Source: Kocuria marina
GTDB lineage: Bacteria > Actinomycetota > Actinomycetes > Actinomycetales > Micrococcaceae
Reading direction: 5' to 3'
Assembly (NCBI RefSeq): GCF_000786655.1
Contig: NZ_JROM01000007.1
Span: 1-64,000 of the forward strand
DNA length: 64,000 nt
In this document: one piece after another, positions 54,619-64,000 of the stretch
Position numbering within the stretch: the first letter of the stretch is position 1
Layout of the letters: each line of letters starts with the position of its first letter
Program-made: the position numbers and the translations under genes
Notes under the pieces: model-generated
The model's input: the letters and a program-made list of their open reading frames with translations, nothing else
Told to the model about the DNA's origin: nothing
The model's database searches: none

Positions 54619-55442
54619 TACTTACCACCCTCTGCGTTGGTCGCCTCCGCAGCGGTGTTCTGCTGCGGGGCTGCGGCGGAGTCGCGCTCACGGCGTCCAC
54701 CACGGTCGTTACGGTCATTGCGACGACGCCGCTCGCCACCGCCGCGACGGTCGTTGCGTCCGCGCGAGGACGGAGCAGCGGCCTGCTGGGCGGCGAGTTC
54801 CTTGTCGGTGAGGTCGCCCTTATAGATCCAGACCTTCACGCCGATGCGGCCGAAGGTGGTCTTGGCCTCGAAGAAGCCGTAGTCGATGTTCGCGCGCAGG
54901 GTGTGCAGGGGCACACGGCCTTCGCGGTAGAACTCCGAACGGGACATCTCCGCACCGCCGAGGCGGCCGGCGCACTGGATCCGGATGCCCTTGGCACCGG
55001 CGCGCTGCGCGGACTGGATGGCCTTCTTCATGGCGCGACGGAACGCGACACGGGAGGCCAGCTGCTCGGCGACACCCTGAGCGACGAGCTGGGCGTCGGT
55101 CTCCGGGTTCTTGACCTCGAGGATGTTGAGCTGGATCTGCTTGCCGGTGAGCTTCTCGAGCTCCCCGCGGATCCGGTCCGCCTCGGCGCCGCGGCGGCCG
55201 ATGACGATGCCCGGGCGCGCCGTGTGGATGTCCACGCGGACGCGGTCACGAGTGCGCTCGATCTCGACCTTGGCGATGCCGGCGCGCTCCATGCCCGTGG
55301 ACATGAGCTCGCGGATCTTCACGTCCTCGCGGATGTAGTCCTTGTAGCGCTGACCCGGCTGGTTCGAGTCCGCGTACCAGTGCGAGACGTGGTCGGTGGT
55401 GATGCCCAGACGGAATCCGTTGGGGTTGATTTTCTGTCCCAC
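54618..55442 (-). CDS. rpsC: 30S ribosomal protein S3 with Arg/Gly/Asp-rich C-terminal tail
   Basis: Residues 1-212 are normal S3, with the KH domain [12 protein letters not shown] (78-89) and [10 protein letters not shown]. The tail (221-274) has repeated R-N-D-R, R-G-G-R and E-R-R-R-R pieces and then an Ala/Gln/Thr-rich end. S3, S4 and S5 form the mRNA entry helicase; S5 here bears a similar tail. Confidence 0.97.
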
Positions 55443-55808
55443 TTAGCGGACCTCCTCCTTCTCCGGGGTCGCCACGACCACGGTCACGTGGCTCGTGCGC
55501 TTGTTGATGCGGAACGCACGGCCCTGGGCACGCGGCTGGAACCGCTTCATGGTGGGTCCCTCGTCCACGAAGGCCGCGGAGACCACGAGGTCTTCCGGCT
55601 TGAACGCGAGACCCTCGCGGTCGGCCTTCTGCCGGGCGTTGGCCACGGCGGATTCGAGAACCTTGAACACCGGCTCGGAAGCTGCCTGCGGGGCAAACTT
55701 CAGAATCGCCAATGCCTCATTCGCCTGCTGGCCACGAATCAGGTTGACGACGCGCCGGGCCTTCATAGGCGTCACGCGGATGTAGCGCGCAGATGCCTTG
55801 GCTTCCAT
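55443..55808 (-). CDS. rplV: 50S ribosomal protein L22
   Basis: 121 residues from the ATG at 55808. [14 protein letters not shown] and the loop that lines the peptide exit tunnel ([15 protein letters not shown]) are clear. Starts 53 bases after rpsS; the frame reading further upstream overlaps rpsS and is not coding. Confidence 0.98.
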   Translation of the reverse strand: MEAKASARYIRVTPMKARRVVNLIRGQQANEALAILKFAPQAASEPVFKVLESAVANARQKADREGLAFKPEDLVVSAAFVDEGPTMKRFQPRAQGRAFRINKRTSHVTVVVATPEKEEVR

Positions 55809-55861
55809 TGCTTTCCTTCTCTCGTCTTGTCGAAGAAGTGCAACGTGCTCACCCCGAGGGG

Positions 55862-56143
55862 TCAGCGACGCTTGCCCTTCTTGTCGTCCTTCACATGGCC
55901 GCGGAACGTGCGGGTGGGGGCGAATTCGCCGAGCTTGTGCCCGACCATCGACTCCGTAATGAACACCGGAACATGCTTGCGTCCGTCGTGCACGGCGATC
56001 GTGTGGCCGAGCATGTCGGGCACGATCATCGAGCGGCGGGACCACGTCTTGATGACGTTCTTGGTGCCCTTCTCGTTCTCCTTGGCGACCTTCACGAAGA
56101 GGTGCTGATCAACGAAAGGGCCCTTCTTGAGGCTGCGTGGCAT
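55862..56143 (-). CDS. rpsS: 30S ribosomal protein S19
   Basis: 93 residues; [21 protein letters not shown] and [10 protein letters not shown] are hallmarks. In the 30S head, close to S13. Confidence 0.98.
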   Translation of the reverse strand: MPRSLKKGPFVDQHLFVKVAKENEKGTKNVIKTWSRRSMIVPDMLGHTIAVHDGRKHVPVFITESMVGHKLGEFAPTRTFRGHVKDDKKGKRR

Positions 56144-56155
56144 TAGTCAGGCTCC

Positions 56156-56995
56156 TTAGCGCTTGTTCTTGCCGGTACGACGACGACGCACGATGAGCTT
56201 GTCGCTTTCCTTGTTGGGGCGACGGGTGCGTCCCTCGGGCTTACCGTTCGGGTTGACCGGGTGACGACCACCGGAGGTCTTGCCCTCACCACCACCGTGC
56301 GGGTGGTCCACGGGGTTCATCACGACACCGCGAACGGTCGGGCGGATGCCCTTCCAGCGGTTACGTCCGGCCTTGCCCCAGTTGATGTTGGACTGCTCGG
56401 CGTTGCCGACCTCGCCCACGGTCGCGCGGCAGCGCACGTCCACGTTGCGGATCTCACCGGAGGGCAGGCGCAGCTGGCCGTACTTGCCCTCACGGGCGAC
56501 CAGCTGCACGGAGGCGCCGGCGGAACGGGCGAGCTTGGCTCCCCCACCCGGACGCAGCTCCACCGCGTGCAGCACGGTACCCACGGGGATGTTGCGCAGC
56601 GGCAGGTTGTTGCCCGGCTTGATGTCGGCGTTGGGGCCCGACTCCACGACGTCGCCCTGACGCAGGCGGTTCGGCGCGATGATGTAGCGCTTGGTGCCGT
56701 CCACGTAGTGCAGCAGCGCGATCCGAGCCGTACGGTTCGGGTCGTACTCGATGTGGGCGACCTTGGCGTCCACGCCGTCCTTGTCGTGACGACGGAAGTC
56801 GATCACGCGATACTGGCGCTTGTGCCCGCCACCCTTGTGACGGGTGGTGATGCGGCCGGTGTTGTTACGACCGCCCTTCTTGGGCAGCGGACGCACCAGG
56901 GACTTCTCGGGCGTGGTGCGCGTGATTTCTACGAAGTCCGCAACCGACGAGCCACGACGGCCCGGGGTTGTCGGCTTGTGCTTACGGATAGCCAT
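56156..56995 (-). CDS. rplB: 50S ribosomal protein L2
   Basis: 279 residues; [17 protein letters not shown] and [15 protein letters not shown] carry the conserved His near the peptidyl transferase centre. Starts after rplW with a 31-base gap. Confidence 0.98.
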   Translation of the reverse strand: MAIRKHKPTTPGRRGSSVADFVEITRTTPEKSLVRPLPKKGGRNNTGRITTRHKGGGHKRQYRVIDFRRHDKDGVDAKVAHIEYDPNRTARIALLHYVDGTKRYIIAPNRLRQGDVVESGPNADIKPGNNLPLRNIPVGTVLHAVELRPGGGAKLARSAGASVQLVAREGKYGQLRLPSGEIRNVDVRCRATVGEVGNAEQSNINWGKAGRNRWKGIRPTVRGVVMNPVDHPHGGGEGKTSGGRHPVNPNGKPEGRTRRPNKESDKLIVRRRRTGKNKR

Positions 56996-57026
56996 GTTTT
57001 GAGTTCCTCGTTAAAGTGGTCTCCGC

Positions 57027-57332
57027 TCAGGAGAGCGGACCGCCGAAGATGTCGATGGAGCCTTCCCGGAGGGACACGATGGCACGCTTGGTGGCCTTAC
57101 GCTGTCCCCAGCCGAAGCGCGTGCGCTTACGCTTACCGGGACGGTTGAGGGTGTTCACGGACGCGACCTTGACACCGAAGATGTGCTCGATCGCGTACTT
57201 GATCTCGGTCTTGTTGGCGGAGGGGGCCACCTGGAAGGTGTACTTGCCCTCGTCGATCAGACCGTAGGACTTCTCGGAGACCACGGGACGGATGATGACG
57301 TCGCGCGGGTCCTTGTTGTAGATAACGCTCAC
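57027..57332 (-). CDS. rplW: 50S ribosomal protein L23
   Basis: 101 residues; [13 protein letters not shown] and V-N-T-L-N-R-P-G-K. Docking site for trigger factor and SRP at the tunnel exit. Overlaps the rplD stop by four bases. Confidence 0.98.
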   Translation of the reverse strand: MSVIYNKDPRDVIIRPVVSEKSYGLIDEGKYTFQVAPSANKTEIKYAIEHIFGVKVASVNTLNRPGKRKRTRFGWGQRKATKRAIVSLREGSIDIFGGPLS

Positions 57333-57952
57333 TTGGCGTCCTCCTGCTTGCTACCGGACGCGGCTGCGACGAACGAGTCGTAAGCGGCCTTGGTGAAGAC
57401 CACGTCGTCCGAGACGAGCACGTCGTACGTGTTGAGCTGATCGGCGTACACGGCGTGCACGTTGACCAGGTTGCGCACGGACAGCGCGGCGTTGTCCTCG
57501 CCACGGTTCAGCACCACGAGCAGGTTCTTGCGCTCGGTGAGCGAACGCAGCGCCTCCTTGGCGGCCTTGGTGGACGGCTGCTCGCCGCTCACCAGGTCCG
57601 CGACCACGTGGATGCGGCCGTTGCGGGCCCGGTCCGAGAGGGCACCGCGCAGGGCGGCGGCCTTCATCTTCTTGGGCGTGCGCTGGGAGTAATCACGCGG
57701 CGTGGGGCCGTGCACCACGCCACCGCCGGTCATGTGCGGGGCGCGGATGGAGCCCTGACGAGCCCGGCCGGTGCCCTTCTGCTTGAACGGCTTGCGACCG
57801 GCGCCGGAGACCTCCGCGCGGGTCTTGGTCTTGTGCGTGCCCTGACGGGCGGCGGCCAGCTGGGCGACGACGACCTGGTGCAGCAGCGCCACATTGGTCT
57901 GGGCGTCGAAGATCTCAGCGGGCAGCTCGACGTTGACGGTTTCAGTTGCCAT
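57329..57952 (-). CDS. rplD: 50S ribosomal protein L4
   Basis: 207 residues. [20 protein letters not shown] is the tunnel loop region. ATG at 57952 is preferred over a TTG three codons earlier because it sits ten bases after GGGAG and six bases after the rplC stop. In E. coli L4 represses its own operon. Confidence 0.97.
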   Translation of the reverse strand: MATETVNVELPAEIFDAQTNVALLHQVVVAQLAAARQGTHKTKTRAEVSGAGRKPFKQKGTGRARQGSIRAPHMTGGGVVHGPTPRDYSQRTPKKMKAAALRGALSDRARNGRIHVVADLVSGEQPSTKAAKEALRSLTERKNLLVVLNRGEDNAALSVRNLVNVHAVYADQLNTYDVLVSDDVVFTKAAYDSFVAAASGSKQEDAK

Positions 57953-57957
57953 GAGTA

Positions 57958-58614
57958 TCAAGCTCCCTTCACGGTGGAACGGACGAGGACGACCGATCCC
58001 TTGGGGCCCGGCAGGGCGCCCTTGATGAGCAGCAGGGAGTTCTCGGCGTCGACAGCGTGCACGGTCAGGTTCATGGTCGTGTGACGGGCGTTGCCCATCC
58101 GGCCGGCCATGCGCATGCCCTTGAACACGCGAGCGGGGTACGACGCGCCGCCGATGGAACCCGGCTTGCGGTGGTTCTTGTGTGCACCGTGGGAGGCGCC
58201 CACACCGGCGAAGCCGTGGCGCTTCATGACACCCGCGGTGCCCTTGCCCTTGGTGGTGCCGACGACGTCGACCTTGGCACCGGCCTCGAAGAGCTCGACG
58301 GACAGTTCCTGTCCCAGCTCGTACTCGGCGGCGTCGGAAGTACGAAGTTCGACGACGTGACGACGGGGCGTCACGCCTGCAGCGGCGAAGTGGCCGGCCA
58401 GCGGCTTGGTCACCTTGCGGGGATCGATCGCACCGAAGCCGATCTGCACGGCGTTGTAGCCGTCCTTGTCCTCGTTGCGCAGCTGCGTCACGACGTTGGA
58501 GTCGGCCTTGACCACGGTCACCGGCACGAACTTCCCGTTCTCGTCCCAGACCTGGGTCATGCCGAGCTTCGTGCCCAGCAGGCCCTTCACCTGGCGTTCG
58601 AAAGTGGTAGTCAT
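57958..58614 (-). CDS. rplC: 50S ribosomal protein L3
   Basis: 218 residues; [23 protein letters not shown] and R-M-A-G-R-M-G-N are L3 blocks. Assembly initiator of the 50S subunit; second gene of the S10 operon, 16 bases after rpsJ. Confidence 0.98.
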   Translation of the reverse strand: MTTTFERQVKGLLGTKLGMTQVWDENGKFVPVTVVKADSNVVTQLRNEDKDGYNAVQIGFGAIDPRKVTKPLAGHFAAAGVTPRRHVVELRTSDAAEYELGQELSVELFEAGAKVDVVGTTKGKGTAGVMKRHGFAGVGASHGAHKNHRKPGSIGGASYPARVFKGMRMAGRMGNARHTTMNLTVHAVDAENSLLLIKGALPGPKGSVVLVRSTVKGA

Positions 58615-58630
58615 TGGGGTGCGATCCTTT

Positions 58631-58939
58631 TTACAGCTTGATTTCGATGTTCACGTCAGCGGGCAGGTCGAGACGCATGAGCGAGTCGACGGCCTTGGGC
58701 GTGGGGTCGATGATGTCGATCAGCCGCTTGTGGGTGCGCATCTCGAAATGCTCACGGCTGTCCTTGTACTTGTGCGGCGAGCGGATCACGCAGTACACAT
58801 TCTTCTCGGTGGGCAGCGGGACGGGTCCCACCACCGTGGCGCCTGCGCGCGTCACCGTCTCAACGATCTTCCGGGCCGAGACGTCGATGACCTCGTGGTC
58901 ATAGGACTTCAGCCGGATGCGGATTTTTTGTCCCGCCAT
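58631..58939 (-). CDS. rpsJ: 30S ribosomal protein S10
   Basis: 102 residues from ATG at 58939 ([14 protein letters not shown]). V-V-G-P-V-P-L-P-T and [10 protein letters not shown] are typical; also the partner of NusB in antitermination. First gene of the S10 operon. Confidence 0.98.
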
Positions 58940-59378
58940 GGCGTCGTGACTCTCTTTCTTCAAGTACTTCCCTGTATGGAGTCCGCGGACTCCTTGTGCT
59001 CGGCGATCGTGCTCGCCACCCCGCACAGACTGAATCCGGAAATTTCCGGGTTCCTCACCCTGTCGGGGCCCCGGCACCCGAACTCGGGCGTGTCGCGCCA
59101 GCAGCGCGCCGCCCGGTCCACACAATGATGCGGTGCCGGTTGAAAAATGGTTGTTCGCGGTGATGCCCGCGTGGAAGTTCGCTGCATTGCGTTTGCTTCG
59201 GCTGCGCGACTGCTCCGCACCCGGTTCTCGCGATGGACTCCCCGCGCTCGATCGACGCACGGAATCCCGCGTCGCTGAGCGAACAACAGCGACCATTCTG
59301 CCAGAGATCCGGGGGCACGCGCAAACCGGCTTCTCCCCCGCTCCCCCGGGCCGGCCGGCACGCCGTCGCCCGGGCATG
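58940..59378 (-). other. Leader and promoter region of the S10 operon, no gene seen
   Basis: Nearly 440 bases with no supported gene. Two perfect palindromes stand out on the rpsJ side: GGAGTCCGCGGACTCC (58978-58993) and CCGGAAATTTCCGG (59036-59049). I could not fix a promoter with confidence. Such a long leader could hold feedback structure for a ribosomal protein. Confidence 0.5.
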
Positions 59379-59417
59379 CGAGAACCCCGCGGTCCTGGAC
59401 GGACCACGGGGTTCTCG
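59379..59417 (-). terminator. Terminator of tuf
   Basis: CGAGAACCCCGCGGTCC pairs with GGACCACGGGGTTCTCG around TGGAC, 36 bases after the tuf stop. It closes the str operon. Confidence 0.85.
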
Positions 59418-59453
59418 AGGGTTCGGCTCAGCGCCTCACCGGATCAACGGGTC

Positions 59454-60644
59454 TTACTTGTTGATCTTGGTCACACGACCGGAGCCCACGGTGCGGCCAC
59501 CCTCACGGATGGCGAAGCCGAGTCCCTCCTCCATGGCGATCGGCTGGATGAGCTCGACCGACATCTCGGTGTTGTCACCGGGCATGACCATCTCGGTGCC
59601 CTCGGGCAGGGTGATGACGCCGGTCACGTCCGTGGTGCGGAAGTAGAACTGCGGGCGGTAGTTCGAGTAGAACGGGTTGTGACGCCCGCCCTCTTCCTTG
59701 GACAGGATGTAGACGTTGGCCTCGAAGTCGGTGTGCGGGGTGATGGAACCCGGCTTGCACACGACCTGGCCACGCTCGACGTCGTCGCGCTTGAGACCGC
59801 GCAGCAGCAGACCGCAGTTCTCGCCGGCCATGGCCTCGTCCATCTGCTTGTGGAACATCTCGATACCGGTCACCGTGGTCTTCTGCACGGGGCGGATGCC
59901 CACGATCTCGACCTCGGAGTTGATCGGCAGGGTACCGCGCTCGGCGCGGCCGGTCACCACGGTGCCGCGACCGGTGATCGTGAAGACGTCCTCGATGGGC
60001 ATCAGGAAGGGCTTGTCGGTGTCACGCACGGGGTCCGGGACGTTCTCGTCCACGGCCTCCATGAGGTCCTCGACGGACTTGACCCACTCGGCGTCGCCCT
60101 CGAGGGCCTTCAGAGCGGAGACACGCACCACGGGGGCGTTGTCGCCGTCGAAGCCCTGGTCGGACAGCAGCTCGCGGACCTCCATCTCGACGAGGTCGAG
60201 CAGCTCTTCGTCGTCGACCATGTCGGACTTGTTCAGCGCCACCAGCAGGTAGGGCACGCCCACCTGGCGGGCGAGCAGGACGTGCTCGCGGGTCTGGGCC
60301 ATGGGGCCGTCGGTCGCGGCGACCACGAGGATCGCGCCGTCCATCTGAGCGGCACCGGTGATCATGTTCTTCACGTAGTCGGCGTGACCGGGGGCGTCCA
60401 CGTGGGCGTAGTGACGCTTGTCGGTCTGGTACTCGATGTGAGAGATGTTGATCGTGATGCCGCGCTGCTTCTCCTCCGGGGCGGAGTCGATCGCACCGAA
60501 GTCACGCTGCTCGTTGACGTCCGGGTACTTGTCGGCCAGGACCTTGGAGATCGCAGCGGTGAGCGTGGTCTTGCCGTGGTCAACGTGGCCGATGGTGCCA
60601 ATGTTGAGGTGCGGCTTGGTGCGCTCGAACTTGGCCTTCGCCAT
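59454..60644 (-). CDS. tuf: Elongation factor Tu
   Basis: GTPase that brings aminoacyl-tRNA to the ribosome; 396 residues. G-H-V-D-H-G-K-T (19-26), the switch 2 [12 protein letters not shown] and the domain 2 and 3 blocks are intact. Strong AGGAGG ribosome site. The 160-base gap to fusA contains TAGACT on the minus strand and may give tuf its own promoter. Confidence 0.99.
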   Translation of the reverse strand: MAKAKFERTKPHLNIGTIGHVDHGKTTLTAAISKVLADKYPDVNEQRDFGAIDSAPEEKQRGITINISHIEYQTDKRHYAHVDAPGHADYVKNMITGAAQMDGAILVVAATDGPMAQTREHVLLARQVGVPYLLVALNKSDMVDDEELLDLVEMEVRELLSDQGFDGDNAPVVRVSALKALEGDAEWVKSVEDLMEAVDENVPDPVRDTDKPFLMPIEDVFTITGRGTVVTGRAERGTLPINSEVEIVGIRPVQKTTVTGIEMFHKQMDEAMAGENCGLLLRGLKRDDVERGQVVCKPGSITPHTDFEANVYILSKEEGGRHNPFYSNYRPQFYFRTTDVTGVITLPEGTEMVMPGDNTEMSVELIQPIAMEEGLGFAIREGGRTVGSGRVTKINK

Positions 60645-60804
60645 GATGTGTTCCTCCTAGAACATTGAGGTGAGACTTGCTCGACTGCTCCGGACCACGG
60701 AGCGTGGGACCACAGCGCGTCAGACGCTGCGCGTGTCGAAACCTGTGCAAGTCTACTTCTGGATTACGAATTTACTGAAATCACGGGGCACGGGCCCCGC
60801 CGGC

Positions 60805-62919
60805 TCACTCGCCGCGGTTCTTCTGGATGATCTCCTCGGCCACGGCCTTGGGGACCTCCGAGTAGCTGTCGAACTCCATCGAGTACACCGCGCGACCCTG
60901 GGTCTTGGACCGCAGGTCACCGATGTAGCCGAACATCTCCGACAACGGCACCAGAGCCTTCACGAGCTTGACACCCGCGACGTCCTCCATGGACTGGATC
61001 TGGCCACGGCGGGAGTTCAGGTCACCGATGACGTCACCCATGTACTCCTCCGGGGTACGCACCTCTACGGCCATGAGCGGCTCGAGCAGGACCGGGTTGG
61101 CACGCCGGGCACCTTCCTTGAACACCATGGAGCCGGCGATCTTGAACGCCATTTCCGAGGAGTCCACGTCGTGGTAGGCACCGTCGATCAGGGTGGCCTT
61201 GACGCCCACCACCGGGTAGCCCGCGAGGATGCCCAACTGCATGGCGTCCTGGATACCGTGGTCCACCGAGGGGATGTACTCGCGCGGCACGCGACCACCG
61301 GTCACGGCGTTGTCGAACTCGTACAGCTCCTCCGCGTCCAGCGGCAGCGGCTCGAAGGAGACCTGCACCTTGGCGAACTGGCCGGAACCACCGGTCTGCT
61401 TCTTGTGGGTGTAGTCGACCTTGTCCACGGCCTTCTTGATGGTCTCGCGGTAGGCCACCTGCGGCTTGCCCACGTTGGCCTCGACCTTGAACTCGCGCTT
61501 CATGCGGTCCACCAGGATGTCCAGGTGCAGCTCGCCCATGCCGCCGATCTCGGTCTGGCCGGTCTCGTCGTTGAGGGACACCGTGAAGGTGGGGTCCTCC
61601 GCGGAGAGCTTCTGGATGGCGGTGGACAGCTTCTCCTGGTCACCCTTGGTCTTGGGCTCGATGGCCACGAAGATCACGGGCTGGGGGAAGCTCATGGACT
61701 CCAGCACGATCTGGTTGTTCGGATCGCACAGGGTGTCACCCGTGGTCGTGTCCTTCAGACCGATCGCCGCGTAGATGTGACCGGCGGAGATCTCGTCCAC
61801 CGGGTTCTCCTTGTTGGAGTGCATCTGGAACAGCTTGCCGATGCGCTCGCGCTTGCCCTTGGTGGAGTTCATGACCTGCTCGCCGGCCTTGGCCTTACCC
61901 GAGTACACGCGGATGTAGGTGAGCTGGCCGTAGAACGGGTGGGCCGCAACCTTGAACGCCAGCGCCGCGAAGGGCCCGTCGGCGTCGGCGGTGCGGGTGA
62001 GGGTCTCCTCCTCGTCGTTGACGGCGTGACCGTGCACGTCCTCGACGTCGAGCGGGGAGGGCAGGTAGTCCACGACGGCGTCGAGCATGGGCTGGACACC
62101 GCGGTTCTTGAACGCGGAGCCGCACAGCACGGGGTACGCCGCGGAGGTGGTCGTCAGCTTGCGGATGCCGGCCTTGATCTCGTCCTCGGTGAGCTCCTCA
62201 CCGTTGAGGTACTTCTCCATGAGGTCGTCGTCGGACTCGGCGACGGCCTCGACCAGCTGGCTGCGGTACTCCTCGGCACGGTCCTTGAGGTCCTCGGGGA
62301 TCTCGCGGGTCTCGTACTTGGCACCCAGGGACACGTCACCCTTGGAGTCGCCCTCCCAGACCAGGGCCTTCATGGTCAGCAGGTCCACGACGCCCACGAA
62401 GTCGTTCTCGGCACCGATCGGCAGCTGCAGCACGAGCGGGGTGGCACCCAGGCGGGACTTGATGGTGTCCACCGTGAAGTAGAAGTCCGCGCCGAGCTTG
62501 TCCATCTTGTTGACGAAGCAGATGCGGGGCACTTCGTACTTGTCGGCCTGGCGCCACACGGTCTCCGACTGGGGCTCCACACCTTCCTTGCCGTCGAAGA
62601 CGGCCACGGCGCCGTCGAGCACGCGCAGGGAGCGCTCGACCTCGACCGTGAAGTCCACGTGACCCGGGGTGTCGATGATGTTGATCTGGTAGTCGTGCCA
62701 GTAGCACGAGGTCGCGGCGGAGGTGATCGTGATGCCGCGTTCCTGCTCCTGGGCCATCCAGTCCATCGTGGAGGCACCGTCGTGCGTCTCGCCGAGCTTG
62801 TGGTTGATACCCGTGTAGAACAGGATTCGTTCGGTGGTCGTGGTCTTACCGGCATCGATGTGAGCCATGATGCCGATGTTGCGGACCTTGTTGAGGTCGG
62901 TAAGCACGTCGAGTGCCAC
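60805..62919 (-). CDS. fusA: Elongation factor G
   Basis: Translocation and ribosome-recycling GTPase, 704 residues. [13 protein letters not shown] (19-31), [12 protein letters not shown] and domain IV with [14 protein letters not shown] are all present. Third gene of rpsL-rpsG-fusA-tuf. Confidence 0.99.
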   Translation of the reverse strand: MALDVLTDLNKVRNIGIMAHIDAGKTTTTERILFYTGINHKLGETHDGASTMDWMAQEQERGITITSAATSCYWHDYQINIIDTPGHVDFTVEVERSLRVLDGAVAVFDGKEGVEPQSETVWRQADKYEVPRICFVNKMDKLGADFYFTVDTIKSRLGATPLVLQLPIGAENDFVGVVDLLTMKALVWEGDSKGDVSLGAKYETREIPEDLKDRAEEYRSQLVEAVAESDDDLMEKYLNGEELTEDEIKAGIRKLTTTSAAYPVLCGSAFKNRGVQPMLDAVVDYLPSPLDVEDVHGHAVNDEEETLTRTADADGPFAALAFKVAAHPFYGQLTYIRVYSGKAKAGEQVMNSTKGKRERIGKLFQMHSNKENPVDEISAGHIYAAIGLKDTTTGDTLCDPNNQIVLESMSFPQPVIFVAIEPKTKGDQEKLSTAIQKLSAEDPTFTVSLNDETGQTEIGGMGELHLDILVDRMKREFKVEANVGKPQVAYRETIKKAVDKVDYTHKKQTGGSGQFAKVQVSFEPLPLDAEELYEFDNAVTGGRVPREYIPSVDHGIQDAMQLGILAGYPVVGVKATLIDGAYHDVDSSEMAFKIAGSMVFKEGARRANPVLLEPLMAVEVRTPEEYMGDVIGDLNSRRGQIQSMEDVAGVKLVKALVPLSEMFGYIGDLRSKTQGRAVYSMEFDSYSEVPKAVAEEIIQKNRGE

Positions 62920-62997
62920 GATGGTTCCCTTCGTAAAAGGTGGTGCCGGGCCCTGGTGTCGGTCCCGCGGGTGGCGGGACCGACACGACTACCCAAT

Positions 62998-63468
62998 TTA
63001 CCAGCGGTAGTGGGCGAAGGCCTTGTTGGATTCGGCCATCTTGTGAGTGTCCTCGCGGCGCTTGACAGCGGCACCCAGGCCGTTGGAGGCGTCGAGGATC
63101 TCGTTCTGCAGACGCTCGGTCATGGTGTTCTCACGACGAGCCTTGGAGTAACCCACGAGCCAGCGCAGGGACAGCGCGGTGGCGCGCCCGGCCTTGACCT
63201 CGACCGGGACCTGGTAGGTGGCGCCGCCGACACGACGGGAGCGGACCTCGAGGGCCGGCTTGACGTTGTCGAGGGCCTTCTTCAGGGTGGCCACGGGATC
63301 GGAGTTGGTCTTGTTGCGCACACCCTCGAGGGCACCGTAGACGATGCGCTCGGCGGTGGACTTCTTGCCGTCCTGCAGGACCTTGTTGATCAGCTGCGTG
63401 ACCACGGGCGAGCCGTAGACGGGATCGACGACGAGGGGGCGCTTGGGAGCGGGACCTTTACGAGGCAT
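62998..63468 (-). CDS. rpsG: 30S ribosomal protein S7
   Basis: 156 residues, the standard size; P-R-K-G-P-A-P-K-R start, [14 protein letters not shown] and [10 protein letters not shown]. Organises the 30S head. ATG shares one base with the rpsL stop (TAATG). Confidence 0.98.
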   Translation of the reverse strand: MPRKGPAPKRPLVVDPVYGSPVVTQLINKVLQDGKKSTAERIVYGALEGVRNKTNSDPVATLKKALDNVKPALEVRSRRVGGATYQVPVEVKAGRATALSLRWLVGYSKARRENTMTERLQNEILDASNGLGAAVKRREDTHKMAESNKAFAHYRW

Positions 63469-63842
63469 TACTTCTTCTCCTTCTTCGCGCCGTAGCGGGA
63501 GCGAGCCTGCTGACGGCCCTTGACACCCTGGGTGTCGAGCGCGCCGCGCACGATCTTGTAACGGACACCCGGCAGGTCCTTCACACGACCACCGCGCACG
63601 AGCACGATGGAGTGTTCCTGAAGGTTGTGACCCTCACCCGGGATGTAGGCGGTGACTTCCACGCCGCCGTTGAGCTTCACACGGGCCACCTTGCGCAGCG
63701 CCGAGTTCGGCTTCTTGGGGGTCGTGGTGAACACGCGGGTGCAGACGCCGCGCTTCATGGGGTTGCCCTTGAGCGCGGGAGCTTTGGTCTTCACGACCTT
63801 GGAGTGCCGGCCCTTGCGGACCAGTTGCTGGATAGTTGGCAC
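63468..63842 (-). CDS. rpsL: 30S ribosomal protein S12
   Basis: Decoding-centre protein, 124 residues. [10 protein letters not shown] (41-50) and G-R-V-K-D-L-P-G (85-92) keep lysines at 43 and 88, matching the streptomycin-sensitive state (K42 and K87 in E. coli numbering). GTG start at 63842 with an AGGAGG ribosome site. First gene of the str operon; the 158 bases upstream (63843-64000) form its leader and hold no gene that I can see. Confidence 0.98.
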
Positions 63843-64000
63843 AGTGCCTCCTGTTGGAACGGGGCCGGTGGTGGCCGCCCCCGTTGATGGCGGAATATTG
63901 ATCCCGGGCCTGCCGGGACGGATCAGCAGCAGTGACTGCGGCGAAACCGTGTCCGAGCATGACGAAAGATGGCATCTAGGTACAAGTTGCGTACCACAGG

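Noticed and set aside
58940-59378. A tRNA or small RNA gene in the S10 leader
   Set aside because: No cloverleaf, no GTTCRA-type T-loop and no CCA end could be seen; only palindromes.
60670-63495. A 941-codon open frame on the plus strand opposite fusA and rpsG
   Set aside because: Antisense of EF-G and S7; Val/Leu/Gly/His-rich shadow without any recognisable motif.

Overview
The window is high-GC, gene-dense DNA from an actinobacterium, and gene content fits the Micrococcaceae (most likely Kocuria or a close relative; this is inference). The signs are mycothiol chemistry (mshA plus an actinobacterial inositol-phosphate synthase), a DtxR/IdeR-type iron box, an HrcA/CIRCE-controlled groESL operon, frequent GTG starts, many apparently leaderless genes, and the actinobacterial chain of glmM, glmS, acpS, nnr, alr, tsaE, tsaB, rimI, tsaD and groESL. 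Almost all genes lie on the minus strand.

Region 1 (1-6.8 kb): the 3' end of an IS1634-like transposase at the left edge; groEL and groES behind a clear promoter and CIRCE operator; then a four-gene ferric-siderophore ABC importer (binding lipoprotein, two permeases, ATPase) headed by an iron box. Region 2 (6.8-15.9 kb): a SAM methyltransferase with a THUMP-like end and a GCS2-type ligase on the plus strand; an operon for the tRNA t6A modification and cell-wall D-alanine (alr-tsaE fusion, tsaB, rimI, tsaD) on the minus strand; then mshA and a phosphatase on the plus strand. Region 3 (15.9-21.4 kb): a 1077-residue self-contained cytochrome P450 fused to an adrenodoxin-reductase-type FAD domain and a C-terminal FMN flavodoxin, with a divergent LysR regulator, followed by ino1. 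This is the most unusual locus of the window. Region 4 (21.5-34.4 kb): a LysE exporter, an aldo-keto reductase, the trehalose-from-glycogen set treZ-treY-glgX, then nnr, acpS and glmS. Region 5 (34.4-38.4 kb): coaA and a frame-disrupted mscL on the plus strand, then glmM and a PPK2 polyphosphate kinase.

Region 6 (38.5-64 kb): the ribosomal superregion, entirely on the minus strand and transcribed right to left: rpsL-rpsG-fusA-tuf, the S10 operon (rpsJ to rpsQ), a 576-base gap with a terminator and a promoter, the spc operon (rplN to rplO, without rpsN), a terminator, then secY-adk-map, rlmN, infA-rpmJ-rpsM-rpsK-rpoA-rplQ-truA (without rpsD), and rplM-rpsI. Several ribosomal proteins carry extra tails: L17 has an acidic linker plus a small folded-looking module, S5 an N-terminal and S3 a C-terminal Arg/Gly/Asp-rich tail.

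The genes work together in a few themes: translation and its factors; cell-wall precursor supply (alr, glmS, glmM); NAD(P)H and CoA/ACP upkeep (nnr, coaA, acpS); thiol and inositol metabolism (ino1, mshA); storage glucan to trehalose conversion; iron uptake; and heat-shock folding. No CRISPR array, tRNA or rRNA gene was found.
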